DNA of 23,652 nt, from the NCBI GenBank assembly GCA_023229785.1, contig JALNYV010000028.1:1-23652 (forward strand), in the 5' to 3' direction. A program made the position numbers and the translations under genes. This stretch comes from Candidatus Dojkabacteria bacterium (GTDB lineage: Bacteria; Patescibacteria; Dojkabacteria; SC72). Below are positions 15,901-22,588 of the stretch, in pieces. How positions within the stretch are numbered: the first letter of the stretch is position 1; the number at the start of each line of letters is the position of its first letter. The notes under the pieces were generated by a model. It had not been told where the DNA came from and did no database searches. It saw only the letters and a program-made list of their open reading frames with translations.

Positions 15901-18900
15901 AAATTACTCCTGAAATTAAAGCGAGAATATTGGGTCAAGCTCCTGCCCTTAAACAGGCTAGTGGCAAAACTCCTTTCCAAGAGACAGCACAGCCAACATC
16001 TAAGGCTAGTGATTTTAATATGACAAAAGAAGAAGCGCGAATTGCTATTGGTAAAATTTTAAGTGGATTAGAATATGAAATGGTTACTGGTAAAAAACTT
16101 ACTTCATCTGATGGATTAGATTTAAGAGGTAAATATTGGAATTCTATTGTTTCATTATTGGAAAAAAATGGAATGGTTGAAGATAAAACAGTTTATCATG
16201 AAGCCTTTCATGCTTATGTCGATAAATTAGCTAATCCAGAAAGTTATAAAGCAGCTGTTAAAGAAATAATGGCAGAAAAGGGAATTACAGAAGCAGAAGC
16301 GCGCGAGGCTCTACCAGAAGCATTTGCAGACTTCATGAGCGGTAGACAAACCTTTACTGGACAAGCGCTTGCTTTCTTTCAAGATATTTTAGCTAGAATT
16401 AAAAACTTAATAGGTAGAGAAACAGCAGTGCGTGATTTCTTTAATCAAGCTAGACAAGGAAAACAGGGAGAGGGAATGGGCGCGCTTACTGAACAAGGAT
16501 TTCAAGCGAGACAAATGGCGCTTTCTGATGTTGCTAAAATAGCTTATGATAATACTATTAAAAATGAAGGAGTAACTATTAATCTTAAAGGAATAATGCC
16601 AGAAGAAGGTTTTGCAGTTTCTCCTTTTAAAGAAAGAGAATTAATTGTTCCCAAAGAATCTTTAGACACTAATACAATTATTACTTATTTACAGAAAAAT
16701 GATGATAAGTTTAGTCAAGTTGACAATTTCCTTGGAATGTGGTATAATAAGAAGGATGGTAAAGTATACATAGATGTTTCTGTCGTTAAAAAAACAGAAG
16801 CAGAGGCAAATCAAATTGCTAAAGATTCAAGTCAATTAGCATTTACTAACCTTAAAAACTTTGAAGAAATACCAACAAAATATGAAAAAAATATTAATCA
16901 ATCCACGGACAACATCTCCAGAGAAGATAGCGGAGTTGGCACAAGCGTTAATCAAGGAAGCGGAGTTGGCACAGAGCTTGAATCCTTCAGAAGAGGCGCC
17001 CCTTCTAGTGCAACACTTACAACAGAAAAATCAAAAACCCCAGTAGCCCCAGCTGACTTCCCAAGAAGACCAGGTGAAGTTAATGTCAATTATTTAAAAC
17101 TCACTAAAGCTCAAAAAAAACACGTAAGAGATTTAGGTGAAGTTAATGATGTAGAAACACTTACTAATGATGAAGTATTAAATTATGCAGAAACTGCGGG
17201 ATTTGATATGAAATCTTGGACTATTGGAGATGTTAAAAAGATTATTGCGGAAAGACTAAATACAAGAAGACAAATTATTGAACTTGAACTACAAGCAGAT
17301 ACTCTTAAGAAGGCAAAGGCTCCCAAGAAACAGATTGTTGCCTTAGAAAATGCTATTGCCGATAAAAGTGTATTAGTAGCTGGGCAAGCAAGGGCTGAAG
17401 GACAAATGCTTGCTGCGAGAAAAATATTAGCAGATGAAATAAATACCCCTAGACAGAAAATTTTCCAACTATTAGAAGAAGCTGGAGTTAAAAAGGAAAA
17501 GTATATTGAACTTGCTGCGGATGTAGATTTTAATAATCCAGATGAAGTTATGAAATTTTATCGTACACTTGTTCCAGCTACTTTTGGAGATTGGATAGAT
17601 AAGATTCGTTATAACGCGATGCTTTCTTCCTTAAATACTCACATTATTAACATTACATCTAATATTCAGGGAACAGGTTTTCTTGTTCCAATTGATTATA
17701 CTATTCAAGGAGCTATAGATAAAATGGTTAGTGCCCTTACTGGTAAAGAAAGAACAAGATATACTAAAGAAGGGCTTGTGTATTTTAAGTCTTTTTGGAT
17801 GAGTCAAGAAAAAGCGTTAACACATGCGTCTGACATTTTACTACATCCAGAAAATGTTCTTAATAATGATAATTTTGACCCTAGAATGGCACCACTTACT
17901 ACTGGTGGACCATTAAAGATAGTTGAAAATATATTGGATATTCCTGGCAGATTATTAGCTGGAGAAGACGCTCTTTCAATGAAGCCTGCAGAACAAGGGC
18001 AATTAGCTGTTTTACGATATAGAGAATCTAAGGGAGTTAAAATAAAAAACTTAGAAGAAAATGCAAAGCTTAGAGCTAAAAAGACAATATTTAGAGGAGA
18101 TTTATATGACCCAGCAGAGGGAATGGTACTTAGAGGAATAGGTTATATTGGGGCGAAATTAAAAATGTTTACTTATGGCGCTACTCCTGGGCCAGTTCGT
18201 TGGACAACTAAATTTAGTCTTCCTTTTATTAATATTGCGACTAATCTTGCAAAAATTGGATTTGAGTCTAATCCTTTAACTGGAACGCTTAATTTAATAG
18301 GAAATAAGGATAAAACGTCTTCGATAAGTAAAATGGTTATGGGTGGAGCGTTCACATTAGGAGCTTTGGCTTTGGCGGCACAAGGAAGATTAACTGGCGC
18401 AGAAGATAAAGATAAAACAAAAAGAGATGCTGCAAGAGTAGCAGGTATTTTACCATGGTCAATAAGATTATCTACTCCATGGGGAGAACAATATGTTCAA
18501 TTTAGTAAAATGCACCCAGTTATCGGTTTTCAATTAGGAATGATAGCCGCAATGCAACAAGCTTGGCAAGAAGGACAATTAAATGAAGATAAGGCAGAAG
18601 TTATGATTGATTCTCTCGCAAAAACTCTTCAATATTTTAATGACCAAACTTACTGGAGAAATGTTGGCGATTTTGTTAGCGTTGTTAATGGAGATGCTTA
18701 TCAACTTTCTCAACTTGTATCTAATTATCCAACGCAACTTATACCGTTTAGAGCTTTAATGACATGGGCAACTAGAATTGTAGACGAATATCAGAGAGTG
18801 CCTGACCCAGACGCGCAATTAATTCCTTCAGTTATACAAAGAATACAAGCACAAATTCCATATTTATCAGAACAAGTACCAATTAAAAAAGATATTTATG

Positions 18901-19886
18901 GAACAGAAATTAAACAACCAAATAGATTGTTTAATCTTATTTCTCCATATAAAACAAGTCCATTAAAACAAGAAGAATTTGATATTTATGGTCAAATGAA
19001 AGAAAGGGCTGTAAGTAATAAAATACTTAAACAACAAAGTGATGCAACAGCTAAACAAAATGAATTATTGTCTTTAAGTACTCCTCAAGATGAAAAAAAC
19101 AAAATTAAATTGCAATTATCAAAGGATATAAATAGAAATGAATTAAAAATAGTTAATAGTCCTAGTGGAGCAGGTGGTCAAGGAGTTGGAGAAGTTTCTG
19201 ATGGGATTTTTCAATTTTATGATAAATCTGCTGCAGAAGTAAAGACGATTGATTTAAATAAGGTTTTACAACCAGAAGAAGGAATTGGTAAAATTAAACA
19301 ACAAAATAATATTTATAAATCTGCTAGAGATATATGGAATTCTGATTTACCACAAGAACAGAAAGCGGCGGCTTTCAAGATATTAGATGTTAACCCATTA
19401 GATGTTAGATATGATGCCTTAGCTTCTTATACTGAAAAAGAAAAAACTCTTGATTTTTTAACTAAATCAGAAGGAAAAGAGCATGATTGGATATTGGAAA
19501 GATTACTAACTGGGAGACAATTAAGTCTTTCTGAAAAACAATATATAAACGATGCAGTTTTAAAAGATATTTACGAATCTGGACTTATTTCTAGAGCTGA
19601 ATATCTTGCTATAAAAAAAATTACTTATGATAAAAATGGAAAACAAATTGTATCACGTGGTAGTGGTAAAATTAGTTTAAAAGCTTTTCCAAAATATCCT
19701 TCTATAAAAGAGGGCACACAATTGAAGTTAGGAAGCAATTTCAAAACTACACCTATTAAAATTAGACAAGCGAATGTTACAAAAGCTAAGTTGCCAGCTT
19801 TAAAACAATATGTTTCTACATCAAAAGGAATTAAAATGACCCCAATTCGAATAGCAACTAGATTAAACCAATTAGGACAAATATGA
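12921..19886 (+). CDS. Giant polyvalent protein, likely internal/ejected virion protein
   Basis: 2321 residues with a mosaic layout typical of phage 'large polyvalent proteins'. (a) 1-135: Gln and Pro-rich, disordered. (b) About 237-400: Ala and Gly-rich hydrophobic helices ending in GGIMGGVGGGGG, as in membrane-active parts of ejection proteins. (c) About 683-860: the widespread polyvalent-protein domain with EELQSDW, LAIKRALQQA and WTTGEQQAARY (740-750); function unknown. (d) Metallopeptidase-like HEAFH at 1093-1097, with Glu1133 as possible third ligand. (e) About 1220-1310: small alpha/beta domain with GMWYNKKDGKVYIDVSVV. (f) Disordered linker with a GSGVGT repeat. (g) About 1370-1900: helical region with a hydrophobic stretch near 1804-1822 (FTLGALALAAQGRLTG) and IRLSTPWGEQYVQF. 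(h) Lys-rich tail. Probably packed in the head and injected with DNA. Its stop overlaps the transglycosylase start by 4 bases. Confidence 0.8.
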   Translation: MSILDQFRQAIQGMNMGFQNTVVKPAQKAIYNFGVQNPQVTSQLLRTTQPVRQQPVQLKPFQSQPIQSNPIRLQPFGQNSAPSASLRLKPIPIVSKPIDVQQLQSQMKPKVNPILDTIPASLKLGKANVKGGSANVANLLLKTTLDRPLDEASSGRTALRLMGLDLNKLLPRELGGQKKTMRDLLMEQNPEAIKNLEKPLQDLYNSASEDYKKGQEMASKIDVGATGDWAKDLTNPAYIAKALTLNAPSFATSILTTAAVTFLTKNPMIGLTAGYGSSYVQNSGDVYLEAKNLGANEQTARETAHSVGAVNAILDTLSIGKMLKILPGEKQVRSLIIKQIFKDIAGSMATEATTESMQQLIQNSAAKVYYDHQRDLFAGIPESFVIGGIMGGVGGGGGSVLSSQMAPASGQLNEQAPIVKSPLSGSELEQLSVGPQDIIAKKPDINTKRDISVTDIYGNKSVIPAGEALTPYELTGNKVLLKDGVEIIVNKNQYQNVQNNAVKGEAQPFAPELEQTTETVKGFQEPQIRIEPNGKNWIGYDQNNNVIFQLGASSAKTAEEALAIAKEDVKTRPFYTNENDTTKYKQYTLPGGENYREVLIQAPTRDNAPYMLVQNETGNLIKEFPNAEEARNFYTTQVPVPHDFHIAPKDIHDYYQSSHWSEPNVLAHVRLNDRTYNDKKVTFIEELQSDWAGALRKDQNGRGLAEGTVPNSPLLKNWQELAIKRALQQAVNDGSEYLSWTTGEQQAARYNLAKYVDNILWTESLSGRRLVQINPVGSSMIELDINASGKILAVSQSGDASWIGKNLDEAIGKGIAEKIIAQPKGTIPNSGLKLGGEWAGNLYDKQIKNIVEDITGGKVENIDLKLPSAENNADMQWGDENGIGPLDPNKIKAGQRIRPQGPSYISGDMAFWKILSVEEDGKFVATPDLFDRQNVKLKSVSPDRKTKLYIYDDGTGNTYESEASSPEDFFHSLEISLAETFDIGNPTVLQQALKITPEIKARILGQAPALKQASGKTPFQETAQPTSKASDFNMTKEEARIAIGKILSGLEYEMVTGKKLTSSDGLDLRGKYWNSIVSLLEKNGMVEDKTVYHEAFHAYVDKLANPESYKAAVKEIMAEKGITEAEAREALPEAFADFMSGRQTFTGQALAFFQDILARIKNLIGRETAVRDFFNQARQGKQGEGMGALTEQGFQARQMALSDVAKIAYDNTIKNEGVTINLKGIMPEEGFAVSPFKERELIVPKESLDTNTIITYLQKNDDKFSQVDNFLGMWYNKKDGKVYIDVSVVKKTEAEANQIAKDSSQLAFTNLKNFEEIPTKYEKNINQSTDNISREDSGVGTSVNQGSGVGTELESFRRGAPSSATLTTEKSKTPVAPADFPRRPGEVNVNYLKLTKAQKKHVRDLGEVNDVETLTNDEVLNYAETAGFDMKSWTIGDVKKIIAERLNTRRQIIELELQADTLKKAKAPKKQIVALENAIADKSVLVAGQARAEGQMLAARKILADEINTPRQKIFQLLEEAGVKKEKYIELAADVDFNNPDEVMKFYRTLVPATFGDWIDKIRYNAMLSSLNTHIINITSNIQGTGFLVPIDYTIQGAIDKMVSALTGKERTRYTKEGLVYFKSFWMSQEKALTHASDILLHPENVLNNDNFDPRMAPLTTGGPLKIVENILDIPGRLLAGEDALSMKPAEQGQLAVLRYRESKGVKIKNLEENAKLRAKKTIFRGDLYDPAEGMVLRGIGYIGAKLKMFTYGATPGPVRWTTKFSLPFINIATNLAKIGFESNPLTGTLNLIGNKDKTSSISKMVMGGAFTLGALALAAQGRLTGAEDKDKTKRDAARVAGILPWSIRLSTPWGEQYVQFSKMHPVIGFQLGMIAAMQQAWQEGQLNEDKAEVMIDSLAKTLQYFNDQTYWRNVGDFVSVVNGDAYQLSQLVSNYPTQLIPFRALMTWATRIVDEYQRVPDPDAQLIPSVIQRIQAQIPYLSEQVPIKKDIYGTEIKQPNRLFNLISPYKTSPLKQEEFDIYGQMKERAVSNKILKQQSDATAKQNELLSLSTPQDEKNKIKLQLSKDINRNELKIVNSPSGAGGQGVGEVSDGIFQFYDKSAAEVKTIDLNKVLQPEEGIGKIKQQNNIYKSARDIWNSDLPQEQKAAAFKILDVNPLDVRYDALASYTEKEKTLDFLTKSEGKEHDWILERLLTGRQLSLSEKQYINDAVLKDIYESGLISRAEYLAIKKITYDKNGKQIVSRGSGKISLKAFPKYPSIKEGTQLKLGSNFKTTPIKIRQANVTKAKLPALKQYVSTSKGIKMTPIRIATRLNQLGQI
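16720..16748 (+). promoter_or_regulatory. Perfect consensus promoter match inside the giant gene
   Basis: TTGACA 16720-16725, 17-base spacer, TATAAT 16743-16748, with no mismatch. No TAGT in the spacer and no terminator hairpin after it. It could drive an internal transcript for the 3' half of the gene and the lysis genes, or be a chance match. Confidence 0.4.
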
Positions 19887-20773
19887 GCAATCAAAATGCA
19901 CTAGAGCAAGTGCTTAACCAATTTAAAAATATATTAAATGATTATAATCAAAAATCTCCTTCTGTAGTGGGCAATCTTTTAACTGGAAGAGAATGGAATC
20001 AAGATATTGGTAATTTTGGTGGGAAACTTATTAAACCAATTCCAGAAAAACAATACCAAGATAATAATAATCAAGCATTACAACAATATTATAATAGGCA
20101 ATGGCAAGCTGATAATTTACCGCAAACTAAATCTACTTTTCAACCAAAAACTGTTCAATATCCTGATTGGGTAGCAAATGCACCAAAATTAAATATTTCA
20201 TTAAAAGTTGCTCCCGTCAGAGAATTGCCAATACAACAAGCTAAAATAAAACAAGCGCCTATTGTTAAGTCTCAAGAAAAACAAGTTATTCAATCAACTA
20301 CTACAACTCCTACTTTTAAATTCCAAAATGAAATAAATCAGGCAAGTAAGGCCTCTGGATTAGATATGAATGCATTCCATTTATTAAGAGCAGGGGAAAA
20401 TCAAGCTGAAAATCCATCTGCAATTAATTATAACAGTAATGGAACTTTGGACGTGGGCTTGTTTCAAATTAATGTAGACCCACGTAATAGAGCTGAAGTA
20501 GAACGTCTTAAAAATCCAGTTTATAATGCGATGAGAGCAGCTGAAATTTTTAAATCAAGAATGAATTTATTAAAAGACCCAGTTTTAGCAATTGCTTCTT
20601 ATAACTTAGGTGCGGGTGGCGCTGTTCTGAGGCCAATGGACGCTCTTAAAAGAGCTCAGTGGGTATATTATAAAGCTGGAGTAGAAATGCCACAAACTGA
20701 ATTTACAAAAAATCCGCTTCTCTATGTAAGGCAAAATATGGATTATTATAAACAATTAGGTTTATTCAGATAA
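19883..20773 (+). CDS. Lytic transglycosylase (SLT-type), virion-associated
   Basis: 296 residues. Residues 1-145 are Gln, Asn and Lys-rich and probably disordered. Residues 148-270 form an SLT or goose-lysozyme-like domain with likely catalytic Glu172 (in RAGENQAENPSAI), the family signature DVGLFQIN (190-197), and ASYNLGAG (238-245). It should cleave the glycan strands of peptidoglycan with formation of 1,6-anhydro sugar. There is no signal peptide. The ATGA overlap with the giant internal protein suggests it is part of the virion and opens the wall during DNA entry, rather than being the main lysis enzyme; the CHAP protein at 21161 is the better lysis candidate. AGGA lies about 6 bases before the ATG. 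Confidence 0.8.
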   Translation: MSNQNALEQVLNQFKNILNDYNQKSPSVVGNLLTGREWNQDIGNFGGKLIKPIPEKQYQDNNNQALQQYYNRQWQADNLPQTKSTFQPKTVQYPDWVANAPKLNISLKVAPVRELPIQQAKIKQAPIVKSQEKQVIQSTTTTPTFKFQNEINQASKASGLDMNAFHLLRAGENQAENPSAINYNSNGTLDVGLFQINVDPRNRAEVERLKNPVYNAMRAAEIFKSRMNLLKDPVLAIASYNLGAGGAVLRPMDALKRAQWVYYKAGVEMPQTEFTKNPLLYVRQNMDYYKQLGLFR

Positions 20774-20776
20774 AGT

Positions 20777-20805
20777 TTGACAAACCAAATTTAGTTGATT
20801 AAAAT
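20777..20805 (+). promoter_or_regulatory. Promoter of module 6 (before lysis cassette)
   Basis: TTGACA 20777-20782, 17-base spacer, TAAAAT 20800-20805. TAGT at 20792-20795. It begins 3 bases after the transglycosylase stop. Confidence 0.8.
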
Positions 20806-20811
20806 AGGATA

Positions 20812-20879
20812 TATAAACATAAAGTTTTATAGGCGAACAACGCCGTAAGGCGCAGGAGCAAAGAACTGCGTCTTTTTTT
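20812..20879 (+). ncRNA. Mini-hairpin leader RNA, module 6
   Basis: Predicted ~68-nt RNA. Mini-hairpin GGCG (20832-20835), loop AACAA (as in module 2), CGCC (20841-20844), 4-nt spacer GTAA, then the terminator stem. Confidence 0.65.
20849..20879 (+). terminator. Intrinsic terminator, module 6
   Basis: GGCGCAG (20849-20855) pairs with CTGCGTC (20866-20872, one G-U), 10-nt loop, seven T (20873-20879). The next gene starts 20 bases later. Confidence 0.85.
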
Positions 20880-20898
20880 ATATAAAAATAAATGAATT

Positions 20899-21159
20899 AT
20901 GAGTACAACTACGGTAGAAAGGTTATCAGTGCTTGAAACAAAAGTTGATGATTTAGGCGAAAAATTTGCATCCCTTGAAAAAAAGGTTGATGTTTTAGAT
21001 GTCAAATTAGACGGTATTAAAGACCAACTTATTTTAAGCGCAGGTAAAGAAAAAGGCTTAAGTCTAAGTTGGGCATGGATTGTTGGAGGATTAGGTTTTG
21101 TAGCTGCAGTTATAGCACTTTTATTAAACACAATCAGATTATTTCAATTAGGACAATAA
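20899..21159 (+). CDS. Coiled-coil/membrane lysis protein (XhlA-like)
   Basis: 86 residues. The N-terminal half is a heptad coiled coil (VERLSVLETKVDDLGEKF, SLEKKVDVLDVKLDGIKDQL). The C-terminal part is one membrane span (about 59-78, WAWIVGGLGFVAAVIALLL) followed by a short tail with RLFQLGQ. This coil-then-span layout and size match XhlA/hemolysin-type phage proteins that act next to holin and endolysin, although other small phage membrane proteins look alike. It is first in the lysis cassette after module 6. One base separates its stop from the endolysin start, so the two are probably translationally coupled. No Shine-Dalgarno site is seen before its own ATG. Confidence 0.65.
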   Translation: MSTTTVERLSVLETKVDDLGEKFASLEKKVDVLDVKLDGIKDQLILSAGKEKGLSLSWAWIVGGLGFVAAVIALLLNTIRLFQLGQ

Positions 21160-21160
21160 T

Positions 21161-21865
21161 ATGACATTTGATGAATTTAAAGTTAAATATACTGGAAAAG
21201 GCATAGATTTTGATGGTTATTATGGCTTTCAATGTATGGACTTAGCTCATCAATATGCTGTAGAAGTTGTTGGAAAAGATTTTGCCCCTGCCCCCGCCGC
21301 TAAAGATGTTTGGAACCAAACCATAGATGGTTATGATAAAATCCCCAATACCCCAACTGGAGTTCCCACTAAAGGAGATATTATAATTTGGGGAACAGGA
21401 ATTGGAGCCTATGGGCATATAGCTGTATTTGATAATGGAGACGCTAATTCTTTCACCTCTTTTGACCAAAACTGGCCTCTTAACTCACTTTGTCATTTAC
21501 AACAACATAATTATACAGGAGTATTAGGTTGGTTTCATCCACAAAAAGATGTAAACGCTAATTATCAGGATTTATATAATGCTTGTAGGATTGATAGAGA
21601 CAATCATTGGAATGATTTACAAGCAGAAAAAACAAAAACTACACAATTAACAATTGATTTACAAAACTCAACTAATCAATTAAATAATGCAAATACTACT
21701 ATTGTTACCTTAAATGAAAGAATTAAGGTTCTAGAGGCATCTATGCCCCCACAGACTGATTGTAGTTTGTTTATAAACAAATTAAAACAAATTTATAGTA
21801 TTGCTAGTGGAAGTTGGCTCACTTGGTTAAGAGGTAGAAATACAATTAAAGAATTATCTAAATAA
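21161..21865 (+). CDS. CHAP-domain endolysin
   Basis: 234 residues. CHAP domain at 1-130: catalytic Cys25 in YGFQCMDLAHQY, His86 in YGHIAVF, and an acidic or Asn third residue in FDQNWP (Asn104). KGDIIIW (71-77) is the typical beta strand. CHAP enzymes are amidases or endopeptidases that cut the peptide part of peptidoglycan. The C-terminal part (about 140-195) is a coiled coil instead of a recognised wall-binding domain, followed by CSLFINKLKQIY and WLTWLRGR, a weakly hydrophobic end that may contact the wall or membrane. There is no signal peptide, so release would depend on a holin. AGGA lies about 7 bases before the ATG. The neighbours are small membrane and coiled-coil proteins. Confidence 0.85.
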   Translation: MTFDEFKVKYTGKGIDFDGYYGFQCMDLAHQYAVEVVGKDFAPAPAAKDVWNQTIDGYDKIPNTPTGVPTKGDIIIWGTGIGAYGHIAVFDNGDANSFTSFDQNWPLNSLCHLQQHNYTGVLGWFHPQKDVNANYQDLYNACRIDRDNHWNDLQAEKTKTTQLTIDLQNSTNQLNNANTTIVTLNERIKVLEASMPPQTDCSLFINKLKQIYSIASGSWLTWLRGRNTIKELSK

Positions 21866-21868
21866 TAT

Positions 21869-22168
21869 ATGGAAGAACAATTGGCTATTCAAAAAGCTCA
21901 AAATGAGCTATTGATTAAAAAAATTGATATAATGCAAGAGACTATGGATAGAAGGTTTCAAGAGTGGTCTGAGGATAGAAAACTTATTACTGATTTAGAG
22001 GTAAGATTAAAAATTGTTGAAGCTAAATTAGATGGGGCAAGAGATGATATAGCAGATAATCAAAAGAAAGTTATGAATAAAGTTGATGAACACTTACAGC
22101 CTATGCCAGATATTGTCGCAGATGCTGTTTCAGAGGCTGTTAAAAAGAAAAAGGGATTATTTAAATAA
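21869..22168 (+). CDS. Small coiled-coil protein of the lysis cassette
   Basis: 99 residues, almost entirely helical with a heptad pattern (QKAQNELLIKKIDIMQETMDRR, KLITDLEVRLKIVEAKLDGA) and a Lys-rich C-terminus (KKKKGLF). No membrane span, signal peptide or catalytic motif. It is similar in style, though not clearly in sequence, to the coiled-coil half of the 20899 protein, so it could be a soluble partner or spanin-like helper. It starts 3 bases after the endolysin stop. Its TAA overlaps the next ATG by 1 base (TAATG). Confidence 0.6.
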   Translation: MEEQLAIQKAQNELLIKKIDIMQETMDRRFQEWSEDRKLITDLEVRLKIVEAKLDGARDDIADNQKKVMNKVDEHLQPMPDIVADAVSEAVKKKKGLFK

Positions 22169-22344
22169 TGAAAAAACGATTTAATTGTAAATATTGTGGT
22201 GTTGCTACTGGATATATTGATAATAATAATCCTTTTTTAGAAGAAGCATGGGAAGAAGAACATGCTCAATGTAAAGATTTTTTATATGTTTATAAAATTA
22301 ATGTAAGAAAAAATAAGGAGGTGGAACATGAAAAAATTAACTGA
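22168..22344 (+). CDS. 58-residue Cys/His (zinc-finger-like) protein
   Basis: A short ORF with codon use like its neighbours. It has C7-x2-C10 near the start, an acidic middle (EEAWEEE), and H-x3-C (about 32-36), giving a C2HC zinc-binding pattern, then a Lys-rich tail. The start is fixed by the TAATG overlap with the upstream gene and by AAAGGGA 10 bases upstream. The end overlaps the holin-like gene by 17 bases, and that gene's Shine-Dalgarno site (AAGGAGG) is inside this coding sequence. Function unknown. The overlaps on both sides make it unlikely to be a chance ORF. Confidence 0.6.
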   Translation: MKKRFNCKYCGVATGYIDNNNPFLEEAWEEEHAQCKDFLYVYKINVRKNKEVEHEKIN

Positions 22345-22555
22345 ATTTTTTAACACAAAATATGGTAAAATAGCTTTAGAAGCTTTTAGATGGGGATTAT
22401 TTGTTGGATTATCAGCTATTATTTCTAAAGCTTTAGAGTTATTAGCAGGAATTCCACAGGATAACAATGTAATCTTATTTACATTTATACTTAGATTTTT
22501 AGATGCAATATTACATAAATCAGGTATTGCTGAAAAGGGAATTTCTAGATTTTAA
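22328..22555 (+). CDS. Holin-like small membrane protein
   Basis: 75 residues with two hydrophobic segments: about 21-41 (RWGLFVGLSAIISKALELLAG, partly amphipathic) and about 47-60 (NVILFTFILRFLDAIL), joined by a short polar turn (IPQDNN), with charged ends (KK... and ...EKGISRF). Size, the two spans and its place after the endolysin suggest a holin that permeabilises the membrane to release the CHAP enzyme. The 20899 protein is the other membrane candidate, so roles could be swapped or shared. A strong Shine-Dalgarno site (AAGGAGG) stands before the ATG. This is the last gene of the lysis cassette, and no terminator is visible in the 33 bases before the next gene. Confidence 0.6.
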   Translation: MKKLTEFFNTKYGKIALEAFRWGLFVGLSAIISKALELLAGIPQDNNVILFTFILRFLDAILHKSGIAEKGISRF

Positions 22556-22588
22556 AGAAAGTAGGTCATTCTTATAAAAGAACTTTTA

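Noticed and set aside
16861..17046. 61-codon ORF in another frame downstream of the internal promoter match
   Set aside because: It lies wholly within the giant gene's linker, starts at TTG, and its repeated AELAQ words come from the same DNA repeat as the GSGVGT words of the main frame.
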